64,000 bases of DNA from Lunularia cruciata (Eukaryota > Streptophyta > Marchantiopsida > Lunulariales > Lunulariaceae): the NCBI GenBank assembly GCA_948567375.1, contig OX419761.1, positions 30,568,501 through 30,632,500 on the forward strand. Direction: 5' to 3'. The notes beneath the pieces are model-generated. The model made no database searches and was not told the DNA's origin. It saw only the letters and a program-made list of their open reading frames with translations. Below, piece by piece: positions 1 to 11,636 of this stretch. The position numbers were made by a program, and so were the translations under genes. Numbering within the stretch: the stretch's first letter is position 1; each line of letters starts with the position of its first letter.

Positions 1-156
1 TCCGCTACACAGGGGCCGTCTCAATGGAATCTCGTTCAAGACAACGACTGTAGGATTCCAGTGAAGCACCAGTCGGAATATGGCGCCTGAACTTATTAAA
101 CTATGAGCAAGGTTGGCGCCTTGCTGACAGACTGATGGTTATGTTTGCTTGCCTAG

Positions 157-2491
157 GATGAACTCACTCAGATGAATCCAGTGGTGATGGATTTTGACTC
201 GGATGATTCTGATGAGGAAGATGACAGTGAGTTTGAGGTGTGTTGTCTGGGATCTGTTTTGAATGCATGCCTCATCCGCACATACTCTCTACATCCACCC
301 TAGAGTCGTTGCTCGCCTGGGGCGACTTTCAGCAGGCTTTCTGTTTGTAGATCATGCTAGCTAGTTTTGACCAAGGCCGGTTGCAGCATTATCCTCGGTT
401 CATCAAGCATACAATTTTGCTGATTGGTACTCGATTCTTCATAATCTGCTTGCTCATAAATGTACGAAGTGGATATTTCTCAGGGCGATGGTACGGACGA
501 CAGTGACGACGAGGACGAACTCGATGAAGAGGATGACAGCGACGATGACGACGAGTCCGACGAAGAAATGGTTCTTACTCCCGAGGTATTTTGTCCCATG
601 AAATTGATTGGCCTGGATTTGATGCCGAATTAACTGATCTGAACCCTACCCCCGGTCTCAATGTTTTATCGATGATAATCTTCAGGTCTCGAAGAAAAGA
701 CCATTGAAAGGAGAAGTCAAGTCTCCCGTAGGCGGAAAGAAGGCCAGGACGGATACACCTGCTAAACCAGGTATGTCCTAGTTTTTCTCCATCGAAAGTT
801 CATAAGTATCGCTTCTCTCCTTAGTATACAGTAATGGAGGCACCTCTAACGGGCTCTTTATACTGTCACCACCAGTACTTGATCTACGCGAGACATGGTG
901 GATAAAATTGGCAGTGAAATGTCTAATACTTGAGAGTAAGGACGAAGTGAGAACCATCGCGGGGTCGAGAATCAGATCTTGTTAGTACCTAGTCTATTTG
1001 TCATGCAACCGTGTTGAACATCGGCGAAGCAGATTGATACATAGTAGCACTGTTGTCAAACACCTCATTGCTCACAGGGAGCCAGACCGCCGCAGAGTAC
1101 TGGGAAAGCCTCATCATTGCAGGCAGCAAAGGTATCGACGTCTCTTAGTTCATCCGAACTGACCATTAATGGGATTCTCTCTGGAGGAAGTTGTCTTCCG
1201 GGCATCGAAGATTGATTGCGCTCCCTTTCGAAAATTGCAGGTTTGATTGCCTCCCCTGGAAAGAAAGACAAGTCAGCAGCCAAAGCCGCTGCGACCCTCG
1301 CCAAGGAGGCAAAGACTCCAGTCGCTGCAAGCAAGAAGTCAGAGGCCAAGGAAGCAAAAACTCCCCAAAAGACACCAGGAAAGGAGGTCTCAATGAAGGT
1401 GAGTCTTGTCTCTGTCGCGTCTGGTGATCATGTGGCCTGGTATCAGCTGGTCTGCATCTCTGCAAACGAAGGTAGTTTTTCGTCTTAAATACTGCCTTAA
1501 GTATTGCGCTAGACCTTTAAGTCTGATGTTCCCTCTCTTAAATTTCAGACTCCGAAGACTGCCACGAAAACTACTGCCAAGCCGGCCGCTCCCACTCCTG
1601 CCAGCTCCACGAAGAAGCTTAGCGGCCTTCATAAATGTGAGGAATGCAACAGGTAATCGGTGTTGTCTGAGATGCTTCGCCGTTTTTCTTTCACTTATTA
1701 TGTCTATTCTGCTGGAAGGATGGGGATTACGTCATGCTACAATGAGATCATCCCGTAACTTAAACATTTGAGCCTCCTATCGGTGCTGTGATGAATATCT
1801 ATATCTCGTTAATCTGACAGCAGAAAGGCTTGAGGACATACAACATTCAACATTTCTGAGCACTCTCTACTGTTCTTATTCCTTGAGACTCAATCCTCAC
1901 TCTTCTTTAAGTGGTAGTGATAGTTTCGAGTCTTCCAGTAGTATTGAGCGTTTTTCTTTAATGACAAATAGAATATCTCCTAGTACCTCAGTGCTGTGAT
2001 GAATATCTACATCTCGTTAATCTGACTGCCGAAAGGCGTGAAGAAGCCAAATATTAATTTTTTCTGAGCACTTTTCAAGTTGGAGTTAGCTGGGGGGTCC
2101 GGCATCGCGGTCAAAAAAGATTACGTATAATCTCAAGGCATCCTTTGGGGTTCTAACAAAGCCGGAGTCCGTTCTTTCTTTGACAATGCCATGATGAGTA
2201 CTTTATCTCGTTAATCTGAGCCTCTATGGCATGAAGATAAACAATATCCATATTCTCTGAGCACCCTCTTTTCCTCTTGAAGCCCGGGAGGACTTCAAAA
2301 GCTCTAGCCTTGCTATAAATCTACGTGAGTCTATTTATGGAGGACGATAGAAGAGCTCCGAGCATCATTGCGGGTCGTGACATTAGAATGCATTCCCCAA
2401 TCTTACTCGCTTTGAACTAAATTTCATGTCCAGGACGTTCGCCACTGAGGCTGGAGCAAGCCAGCATATGACTGCCAAACACGGGAAGTAG
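157..2491 (+). CDS. HD2-type (HDT) histone deacetylase, 3' exons of a 5'-truncated gene
   Basis: Plant-specific HD2 proteins are nucleolar/nuclear chromatin repressors with an acidic middle, a basic Lys/Ala/Pro-rich linker and often one C-terminal C2H2 finger. Seven exons can be read with GT/AG borders and compatible phases: 157-237, 484-585, 686-770, 1078-1131, 1241-1398, 1549-1652 and 2434-2491 (TAG at 2489-2491). Exons 1-2 here encode Asp/Glu/Ser tracts (FDSDDSDEEDD; DDSDDEDELDEEDD). Exon 3 is basic (SKKRPLKGE...GGKKAR). Exons 5-6 are KEAKTP-type repeats. The last two exons together make a finger: HKCEECNR, then TFATEAGASQHMTAKH, i.e. C-x2-C-x12-H-x4-H. The catalytic N-terminal part (normally starting MEFWG) lies upstream of the window. 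Exon 4 is the least certain: an alternative acceptor would leave a 9-nt micro-exon (1123-1131), also in frame. Family call is by domain order and composition; exons are not confirmed by RNA. Confidence 0.85.
1783..1863 (+). ncRNA. Box C/D snoRNA, copy 1 (intronic)
   Basis: Lies in the last HD2 intron (1653-2433). Terminal stem GTGC (1783-1786) pairs with GCAC (1860-1863). C box GTGATGA is at 1788-1794, D' box CTGA at 1814-1817, a C'-like TTGAGGA near 1830, and D box CTGA at 1856-1859. The antisense element ATCTCGTTAAT abuts D'. Its complement, GATTAACGAGAT, matches a conserved segment of 25S/28S rRNA as I remember it. By the D'+5 rule it would guide 2'-O-methylation of an A in TTAAC, which I believe is the site guided by yeast snR47 and animal U36. 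The D-box guide is not recognised. Confidence 0.85.
1990..2072 (+). ncRNA. Box C/D snoRNA, copy 2 (intronic)
   Basis: Second member of the intronic cluster. Stem AGTGC/GCACT closes it. C box GTGATGA is at 1996-2002, D' CTGA at 2022-2025, C'-like GTGAAGA follows, and D CTGA is at 2064-2067. The D' antisense element (ATCTCGTTAAT) is identical to copy 1. The stretch before the D box (AATTTTTT) differs, so the copies share one rRNA guide and diverge at the other. Confidence 0.85.
2186..2263 (+). ncRNA. Box C/D snoRNA, copy 3 (intronic)
   Basis: Third member. C box ATGATGA is at 2191-2197, D' CTGA at 2216-2219, C'-like ATGAAGA near 2231, and D CTGA at 2257-2260, closed by a short TGC/GCA stem. 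The D' guide ATCTCGTTAAT is again identical, with a different D-box guide (CCATATTCT). It would be processed from the HD2 pre-mRNA intron. Confidence 0.8.
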
Positions 2492-3566
2492 ATTTGTGTC
2501 TCAAACAATTAAGAAAGTATTGTTTCGTTACAACGCGATCTTCTGATGTCACACATGTGAACTAGTTATGGAGTTGTAACAGCTGTCTGCAGTTAGTGCC
2601 TTCAGCACAATTTTCAGGGTAGATAAGAGATTATAGGTCTTGCATACCACTCTCGAAGAGATGTTAAATGCAGTGAGATCTCAGACGCCCGTGTAGTGTC
2701 TGCCTTAACCAGAGCAGATCACCGGCCAGTTTTGCTTCCTTACTTGAGGAGTGACGTTACTCTCTGCATGTCATGGTGACTTGATGTGATTCGATTGAAC
2801 CACCATTTGACTAAATCGAATGGTTTGTGGTTGATTGATTTGGAGGTTCTCATTCATGGGCGGACGGCTTGTACACCAAGTGGCCTATTAGACTGGGTTG
2901 CCCACAATTTTGTCCATAGCCCATGCTAGGATACGATCGGAAACACATCATTCTCTGAAGAGAGAAGTATCTGAGACTTTGGAGACAAATTTTCGCAATT
3001 GTCTCTAATGACATGAAGATCAAGTAGGCATTTTCCTGCCTTTTTCAATTCAGTACGACATGCGCTTTCGTGTCCGTCTGAATGTTGTATCTTTCTAGGG
3101 ATGTTAAATACCTTACTGATAAAAGTACTTGCAAATTATCACTTGTAACTAGGCTGTGCCATCTCTAGCTATGGATTGACCTTTGAGTATTGGCATAACT
3201 GTACCTCGGTGGAAGCAGAATACTTGCACGCCGTGATTCGATTCCTTTCAGTGTTTATTGAAATTAGACAAGGTGGAGCTGGGAGTGAACATGGATGTTA
3301 ATTGTGGAGGTTCAAGTTGTGCACGAAAAGCGGAGGGATTGTGTACTGGTTGAAAGAATAACCCAATGTAAGGTTTATTCCAGTCAGTTTCGTTCACATT
3401 AATAATTGACCTGAAGGGAAGGGAATGTCATGGTACAAACAGGTGTTTTGCAAGCTGTGGTGCATGAATTGTTAAACCTGCTGTCACGTCCACAAAGCCT
3501 TTTGGATTGTGTAAGTTTAGCCACCCGAGTGGAAAGCCACTTGATTAGAACACTAATAGTTGAAAG
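2492..3566. other. HD2 3' untranslated region and intergenic DNA
   Basis: Follows the HD2 stop codon. No convincing ORF, RNA gene or repeat is visible, and the poly(A) site cannot be placed from sequence alone. Confidence 0.5.
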
Positions 3567-3664
3567 ATGGCGGATAAAGCAAAGCTCAAAGTTTCCTTGA
3601 AGAGCTCCAAAGCTAAGGTTCTGAACATTGCACTAGAGCAGTCGACCAAAATCCTCACATCCCG
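3567..3664 (+). CDS. Possible first coding exon of an unrecognised gene
   Basis: An ATG at 3567 opens a Lys/Ser-rich frame of about 33 codons (begins MADKAKLKVSLKSSKAK) that runs to a good splice donor, CCCG|GTAGGT, at 3664/3665. The composition is unlike the surrounding AT-rich DNA. No downstream partner exon could be identified in the next several kb, so this may be an orphan exon, the start of a gene interrupted by insertions, or chance. I do not recognise the protein. Confidence 0.3.
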
Positions 3665-3960
3665 GTAGGTACAGAGATCTTCTCTCCATAGGCGAGACGG
3701 ATCCTCGTCTGATCACACTATACTACGTCACTGTGTACATGTCAAGTTAAAGCGTCACGCCGTTGTAATCGTAAGTACATCGCGTTCCGATTTTGGTCAC
3801 CACACCGTAGTAAGCCACTAATGCAGATAGTTACTCATACGTAAGCGTGCAAGTTTTCCACTACAGATAATCTCCAACGTAAATAGGCACCTCCAACTCT
3901 AATACATGCATAACGGATGACTGCATAGGACTGATCAAAAGTATAGCATACCTATCACTA

Positions 3961-3999
3961 ACGTTTGCACCTAGTATTATATATACTAGGTGCAAACGT
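3961..3999. repeat. Perfect 16-bp inverted repeat (palindrome)
   Basis: Arms 3961-3976 (ACGTTTGCACCTAGTA) and 3984-3999 are exact reverse complements around the 7-nt loop TTATATA. It could be a hairpin, a small fold-back element or a dyad protein-binding site. No ORF or target duplication is attached. Confidence 0.85.
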
Positions 4000-4842
4000 C
4001 TTCCATCCTCCGTGTTTGCTACGCGGTCGCATTTTCTTCCCACCGCACTTTTAACTATTTCCACTACATTTAACCCCACACCTCTGCGCTGAGGCTAGTT
4101 TAGGGTCGATTAATTTAGAGTGTTGCGATGGAAATAGAAAAAACAGGTACTGGAAATAGCAAGTCCCTATACATATATGTCTCATAACGTGGCAGACATT
4201 GTAGTAGCTGTTTGAATTTTCGTCTCCTGGAATTGGAATCAACAACGTGTAGTTGCAGGGGCAAGCAGAGGTGGAGACATATCCAGAGGTGAAGAAGAAC
4301 ACTGCTCGCAGCGAGCGAGTTCAGATACACACCTGCTTGTAATAAAAAAAAAAGAACTAGTACTACTCTATTCGACCTGAGAAATAACCATAAAGAGAAA
4401 TGGTAGTTCCCTCAAGACACAGGAGCAAGGCACCCACATAGAGATAGAAACCAAACCGGGCGAATGTCTTGGGTGGCTACTTTTACCAGATGATGACAAA
4501 ACTCATTCTGGTATAATTACAGTCGAACAATCGAATGTCGTCAATGATTTACGTATAGACTCACGCCACAAGTCTAATGAGGTCGGCTAACCATATTAGT
4601 ACGAAGATTCTTAAGACATGAGAGAAGAAGATGGGAAAAAGGTGACATCAAAAGCGTCAAAGTAAGAAGAGCACCTTCATACGTCTTCGTTCCAAACAAA
4701 CAAAGATGTACGGATCGAGAAGTCTCATGCGTGACGTTACATCGTCAGATTCTCTTCAGGACTTGTCACCTAAACAACAGTCCTGTCAACAATTCGGTCA
4801 ATTCTGGGAGATTTAGTCTCGAGTTCCAGGAAGAAGACTTCT

Positions 4843-5028
4843 GGACCACCTTTTCTCGAACAGTTTTGCGAAGCAAGCCCGTTGACCACCTTTTGTCGAA
4901 ACAGTTTTGCTAAGGAGCCCGCTGGTGACTGAAATGGACCACCTTTTCTCGAACTATTTTGCGAAGCAAGCCCGTTGACCACCTTTTCTCGAAACAGTTT
5001 TGCTAAGAAGCCCGTTGGTGACTGAAAT
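4843..5028. repeat. 93-bp tandem duplication with an internal half-repeat
   Basis: Two 93-bp units (4843-4935 and 4936-5028) differ at only a few positions. Each unit is itself two related halves beginning GACCACCTTTT and containing a TTTTGC core followed by AAGCCCGTT-like or AGCCCG sequence. No coding function is supported. Confidence 0.85.
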
Positions 5029-5354
5029 GTTCCGCAAGGCTAGCGCCATTATTGTCATGCAGTATGTGCTTCGCTTTGTTTGATTACTACCTTTATCATC
5101 GGCAGTCCCTACCGCGGTCCCTGGAACATCAGCTGACACCTCAGTAGTTCGGAAAATGAAAACGGGTCAAATTGACTCAAGTGCCACATCAAGAACAAAT
5201 CCTTCATAAGGTACCGTATAAATAATTTCCTTCTGGATTCTCATATAAAATCACACCATCTAGGGTGCTGCAAGATATAACATGCCAAGAATAAAGCAAA
5301 CGCTAACCTCAAACTCTAGAATTGGTTTTGGGTATCTTATTTATAGTCTAGTAG

Positions 5355-5449
5355 GTGCAGGTATCGGTGCTGTAGATTTGCAGATGGATTCCTTGCATGT
5401 GCAGGTACTGGTGCCGTAGATTGCAGATCGATTCCCTGCATGTGCAGGT
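5355..5449. repeat. Two-copy 43/44-bp tandem repeat
   Basis: Units begin GTGCAGGTA and end TTGCAT/CTGCAT (5355-5398 and 5399-5441), with a partial third start. A shorter 27-bp-type repeat around CGTAGAAGTAGAC follows at about 5474-5520. Confidence 0.75.
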
Positions 5450-5548
5450 GAGGAGGTTTTATCCTAGTACCGATCGTAGAAGTAGACATGGGGAGATCTC
5501 GTAGAAGTAGACTTGTGGAGATCGACGTCTAAAATTTGTCTTATGCTT

Positions 5549-5877
5549 CACTATTGTAAAATGCCTTCAGTAGAGCATGAAATCTTGATGACGATACTAA
5601 GGCCACGGAATTCTCATGGTGGTGCTCCTGCATGCTCCCTCACTGCTTCCTTGGAACATGATGTTTACGAAACCATAGGACGAACTAGAGAGAAGAATAT
5701 TATTCCAATTCCACTATTGTAAAATGCCTTCAGTAGAGCATGAAATCTTGATGACGATACTAAGGCCACGGGATTCTCATGGAAGGTCCTCCTGCATGCT
5801 CCCTCACTGCTTTCTTGGAACATGATGTTTACGAATCCATAGGACGAACTAGAGAGAAGAATATTATTCCAATTCCA
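5549..5877. repeat. 163-bp tandem duplication
   Basis: Units 5549-5711 and 5712-5877 both start CACTATTGTAAAATGCC and end AATATTATTCCAATTCCA. They are nearly identical, the second about 3 bp longer after TTCTCATGG. It looks like a recent local duplication in non-coding DNA. Confidence 0.85.
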
Positions 5878-8800
5878 TAACAAGGTACATCAAATAGCGT
5901 ATGTTGGGATTGTTGCGTTCTTTTTTCCTCTCCGCACTTGGGTGTGCCTTGCACTCTTTTCATTCTCCCCTTTCTTTCGGGGCTATATATATAAATTATT
6001 CATCAAGAAGAGTGAAAAAGAGTTCATGTAGCACTTAAAGCAAAAGCTTCGCCATAAAGGTCAGGTCTAAGTATCCTCATGGCTTGAATACAATAAGAAT
6101 AGCAGATAGAGTAAAGGGTTACACGTAAGCCACCAAAATCACCAAAATCGAGGTGAAATGTGGATATATATGTAACGTTTGAGTTCTTTTGTTGTCGTTT
6201 CTGCAAGAGCAGACGAGAAAACTTCCTCCTATCAATCATTAGTGTGGAGAATGAGGACTATCAGTATGATCACCAGACATCATTCTTAAATAGTCCTGCT
6301 TCAATTGGATCCATGTTGAGACACCTCATCAATTTAAAAAACATTCTAGTGGATTTCTAACGTCGCTATTTATACCTTAGAGCTATTTCATACTTTGAAT
6401 ATAGTACCCTATCTCCATAGTGGGCTGGTAGAAACTCACCCGTATTCTAACAATACAATATTTAAAAGATTACACGAGTACATCTTATAAAATAAGTAAG
6501 TAAGTAAATAAATAAAATTTTGGTATCCGAAAGTTTTTATGAATTTCCAATAAAATTTTTAATCTAGGAAAAATGACTTATAAAGGTGGTTTTGTTTCCA
6601 CACGGCTGTTTCTATAGGGTGTCTTAAATTGGTGCCGACTTCCACCATCATTGTGTAGAGAAAGAAATTGAATTCCTAATTATATATTAATCCCCAAAAT
6701 TTGAACGTATTACATGGGGTGACATTTATTGCATTAAAAAGCGAGTTGAGAACTTACTTTTACATATCATTTTCATAATCAACACGTCAATGTCTAATTG
6801 AGTTAGAAGAGGACTTGGTCGAGAAAGGAATATGAGTTTTCCCCCAATCCGCTAGCTTTATCGTCTTGTGAGTATCAATCATTTTACTTTCCGCTACCAT
6901 ATTAGGAGCTTTCTACCCCCCTTGACGTAATGGTAGAAGCTGGAAAACAAAATCTTTTAAGGTCGAAGGATTGTGACGCCAAGGGTAACAGAAAGAAAGA
7001 TGTTAGGCTTTGGGAAAGGAAGGACTTTCATGGTGTGGAAAAACCTCATGAAGGATGCAATAATTGCCTTTAATCCTTTCTCTCTGCGTATATAAACGAT
7101 GCAATAATTGCCAATAATCGTCCTTTCTCTCTTCGTATATTTCGTATTAAGTGAGTAGGTTCAGCCTTAAATATATTAAGATGAAATAAACATTGCTAAT
7201 GAGAAGGAATCAACATATTAACATGTAAGCGGGGGAGTTACCGCAGATGTCCAACAGATAGCCCCATCAAACATGATATAAACATCTTTTTAAGAACTTG
7301 CTTAATTATGTATTAAAATCAATTATTATTGTATCTATTGATTGATCAGATCAAGCATTTACTTTTCTCCAATATCATTAAAATATCCACAAGTTATTTA
7401 ATGAAAAGCTTAAATCAAATCCAACTTAATTCTACCCAAGTGAAAGAAAGAGTTTTGTTGAACTTTAGTAAGATACTGGAATAAATACCAGAATTATGTA
7501 AATATGATAGAAAAGACCCGTTTTATATAGCATATATATGTACCACATATGAATAAAAATCTATCTTTCCTTGGAATTTTTTTCTATAAGAACTTATTAA
7601 CTAAGAAATTTTTTACTTTTGAATGATATTTTCTGGGTATAACTGATGAATATATTCCACTGTTATAGCTTTCAATAAAACTTTTCAACGAGTTTAGGAA
7701 CAATCGAGGCTTCCAAACATTAACCTTCATACTTGTCTTTTCCCACCGGTGCTGAACACTACCTTTATATTATATCTGGTTTTCAAGTTCTCAGGCATTG
7801 GAATCAAGTGGTCAACAATCGATTTACTCAAAGTTTCTAGAAAAGCCAAATTTTTATACTAGCAAGTGAAAAATGATTTAACTACTTTAGAATAGATACA
7901 ATTCATAAGTAAAACCATGGTTACAGGTTACCCTAAACCCTAAATCCCATCCCTATCCCTTCCTATTTTACATAGATTTTTTTGTGTTTCATTGAAAGAA
8001 TAAATCCAGTTTCTTATATGGTATAAAAATCAGTTAAGATTTAATTAGGGTGACCGATTATTCTCTGAATCGTTGGTGAGGAGATGAAGAGAGAACGTGG
8101 AACACATAATATACATTATAATATTGATGACCTGACGATCAGAACGTTGCGTGTACAGTTTCTCTTTTAAAATGTATGCTCTAACATTTGCACGACACCA
8201 ACTCTAGAATTTGGTTTCCTATGCTAACAACTTGCTGAAAATTTGGAGTGAATCTCAAATTTACAAGTTTCAGTGATGTTGGACTTATGCACCACGAGCA
8301 TAGTTCGGCAATGTCAGACTCACAACATTGTTTTCAGAATTACTTTTTGCGTGACCTATTCTATTCTCGATTCCGCGTGACCAATGCCCAGGTATATCTT
8401 GGTCGCATTATAAAAGTTAATTAGTAGTCAGACTTTGCATTATTATGATTAAGGAAGTTGTCTTCTTTAATCTAGCAGGTCAAAGTGATATATATGATTA
8501 TTTTAGGCTCATGGAATACAGTCAATTGATTAATTATCAAACATAAAAATGATTAGAACTGATTGTTTCAGTTCATTTAACCTGCTATTATGAATGGGGA
8601 CTAAGACCATTTCTGCTTCATGGCGCTAAGACCACTTTAAACTCAGACATCAGGTTAAATAATGTACAAAGGAATGCAATTCCTCAAGCAAAGTCTACTT
8701 AAAGGATGAAAAAGCAAACACCAGGTTAAATGACTTTTGACTTTAACTGATGGAGATGCAATGCCTTAAACAGAGTTGAGTTGCAGTTCGTAAGAACAGC

Positions 8801-10545
8801 CTTTTGCTTTGCTTAGAGGATGCATATCCTTTAAATTCAAAGACTAGGTAAATGACGTTCGCAAAAAAATATAATTCCCCGAGCACAGTCTTTCGAGATC
8901 AAGAGCGACCTTCTGTTTAGAACAGTAACCATCCCTCAAATTGAAAGATCAATGTTGACGATTCAGATGCAAGTAATTGTTATTCTATGAACAAAGTATG
9001 TACCTCATAGAACACCCTCTTGGTGAAAAGGTGAACCTGCTATGAGATAAAACATAAGATAACTAATATAAGAAGGAATTGGAATTTATTGAATGAAGTG
9101 TATTGCTCATAAGAACAATCTCATGAACAGTCTTTGAGCTAAAACATAAGATAAGCAACCAAGAAAGATAAAATTCTTAAAAACCTAATCATATTTTAAA
9201 GGTACACTATTTTGAATTGCATATCTTAATTAAAAAATTAAAAAATTAAAAAATCTGATTGGGATATCTATATAACTATAGACAGCTTGGATGACTATTG
9301 ATAGATTAAAATTACTATATAAAATAAATAATCATCATTTTACATGCTACTTATGATATTTTGGTTATGGTTATGCACCATGACTAAACATACATTTGAC
9401 TTTAATGAGTTTTACTGTTTACTAATCTAATTTTGAAGCTAAAAAGCATTATGGTACAATGTAGCTTGACTTCACCATGGATACAAAGATCTCAAATTAT
9501 TTTAGCCATTTGCAAGTACTTCACTTTTCACCCAAATGATGCAGTATGAATTAATAAAACTAATAATTAAGCATGATGCAGATATAAAATCCTAATGATT
9601 TGGAAGATACGGTTAAAGGGTACTATAGATTCCATCCGTTAAATTCTTAATCTAAGAGTGACCTTGTGCATCCAAAGTACACTCTACTTAGTTCTTGGTT
9701 TATCTCTTCTCTTTTTTCTTTGCAATTTATTTAATTTTGACTCTGTTTTGTGATATATCAATATCACAAGATTACGAAGAGGCCTTGTTATTTGTTCCTG
9801 AAATAAACAAAGACTTGCTTTAGATAGTGAACTTCCTTATCAAAAATTTCAATCCCAGGAAACGTTTTTCAACACCTTATAACTTTAGAAAGTTAAATTC
9901 CTTATCAAGTTTTTCAACCTCTAGGAAGGTCATGGACACCTTATAAAGTAGTTGATACGAAGTTCCTTTAAAAATCTCAGTAGACTATTTAGTCACATAA
10001 AGGCTTTTGAGTATTTTAAAATATTTATCTACAAGAATTTTGAAGTTTCTAATCAAATTCATGATCTACTTAATTATTTTGGGAATTTACATATATGTAT
10101 AAATCATTTGAAAATCTTATCTATAAATAGAGCTCACAATTGTGATGATCCTTTCATTGATCTACCTCATGTCCTTAGATCAACTCAAGGAGTTCTTGAA
10201 TTTAAGCTGTGATTCTAAGAAACCAAAGACACATTCTCCTAATATATAGGTTTAGACTTAAGAGATCACTCTCTTCTTTTGATATATGGACTTTTTTTTT
10301 TAGTTTAGCCAAACTAAAAAAAAAGGTTTGAAATTCTGTATTGAAGGAGTTTGGATCAAAATTAGGCAAGTTGGAATGCTCTTATTGAGTAATTTAAGAT
10401 CAAGCAAAAATTTGAATAAAGTTAAAGAAATGGGATATCAAGTTATTTATCTAGGATTTAAATTATATCTAGTTTTGCTTTTGTCTTGTGTATCATCTTA
10501 ATCCATTTTATCTTACATAATGTTGATTTGGCATCTATCATCTGA
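5878..10545. other. AT-rich intergenic DNA, no gene recognised
   Basis: Low-complexity AT-rich sequence with stops in all frames, short A/T microsatellites (for example ATTAAAAA repeats near 9233-9253) and no retroelement domains that I can see. Short open frames around 6160-6360 and 9952-10212 have no recognisable domain or good start and are not called. Confidence 0.6.
10293..10324. repeat. T-tract/A-tract hairpin
   Basis: Arms 10293-10306 and 10311-10324 are perfect 14-bp reverse complements (nine T, then AGTTT; AAACT, then nine A) around the loop AGCC. It is a strong DNA/RNA stem-loop in intergenic DNA, close to the outer LTR. Confidence 0.75.
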
Positions 10546-11484
10546 GCAAAGTAGGTACTAAGGGCATTGTAGGCTATGGGCAAATTGGTGTCACATGATA
10601 TGTATTACGGGGATTTTTGAAACGTGCAAACTGCTGTGGGACTTCAACTGCAGAATTCTCCATATGGGACAAACAAGGAAATGGGCAAGAACGCCATGAG
10701 CATGTAGAATAGTAGGAAAAAATTAGGTAGGCCATTAATGCAAGGGCAACATGCTGACATACTTAGCTAGACTAGTCTAGGTTAGAATCAAGGATTAGGA
10801 GCCAATTGACATTAATGGGATGGCATTGGAAGGAGTCGGCTGCCACAAAGGAAGGATTGAAAGAGTAGGAAAATTTAATCTTTTTTGGGTTTGACCCTAG
10901 GTATAAAAGGGACCTCAATCCACTATATGGAGATTGGTTGATTGATGAAGGTTGTTTGGCATTAGTCATGAGAGTCCATAGTCAAATTATAGTTGCCCAT
11001 ACAAGATAGGGAGTAGGACTTGGGCCAAGAGAAGAGGAACCAAGAGCAGTAAGGGCACTCCTTGCTAGGCAAAGCCAAGAATGGTCCTCAATTGTAAAGT
11101 AACAGCCCACACCAGGGTTATAAAGCTTAAGTGCCTTGCTCATTGTGGTTTTGAATGTATGAGTGCACCCTTGTATGAATTTATGTTCTGATTCATCCCC
11201 ACTAACCTATGATTCTAGTACAAGATGTCTTGTAGTCTTTTGGTCAGCATAGGACTGGTGAGTAGAGAGTAACAACCAAGGAGGCCAATAGGCTCTCAAG
11301 GGTGACATACTTGTGAGCCATCTCCAAGGTTAAGTGTATTAAGGTAGACCTGGTCTCACAAGACTGCTACATGCATTGTGGGAAGCTTGCTTGTAGTTCC
11401 TTCCCAAGCCCAGAGAAGGGCCGGCCGCATAAGGGCTATCCCGTAGTGCCCCATAGGCAAACTATAGGTCAGGTCTGCCCACCA
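10546..11484 (+). repeat. 5' LTR of the outer element
   Basis: Homologous to 58568-59782, starting at GCAAAGTAGGTACTA in both copies and ending CCACCA here. It has a TATA box (TATAAAAG, 10903-10910) after a shared GGATTGAAAGAGTAGG segment. The exact left edge is uncertain by some tens of bases because the similarity fades there. Confidence 0.75.
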
Positions 11485-11490
11485 AAATTT

Positions 11491-11508
11491 TGGTGTTGCT
11501 ATTGGCTG
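11491..11508 (+). other. Decayed primer-binding site (tRNA-Asp type)
   Basis: TGGTGTTGCTATTGG aligns without gaps to TGGCGCCGCTGCCGG, the start of the intact site at 27388. Every difference over these 15 bases is C-to-T or G-to-A. It sits 7 bp after the LTR end, as in the younger element. Confidence 0.6.
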
Positions 11509-11636
11509 ACTTGCATGTCCTCCCCTCTACCTTCTACAACTCGCACCGACCGCCGATATTCCTTACCACCCCACAAGAGCACGAATTTTTTCTTGTTTGG
11601 GGAAGCATTAGCTTATGTGTTAAGCACAATACCTAC

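Noticed and set aside
7929-7947. CCCTAAACCCTAAATCCC, telomere-like repeat
   Set aside because: Only two plant telomere units. Too short to argue for an interstitial telomere, and common by chance in AT-rich DNA or in promoters.
9952-10212. 86-codon open frame in AT-rich DNA
   Set aside because: No recognised domain, no good start, and AT-driven composition (Ile/Asn/Phe/Lys). Not distinguishable from chance.
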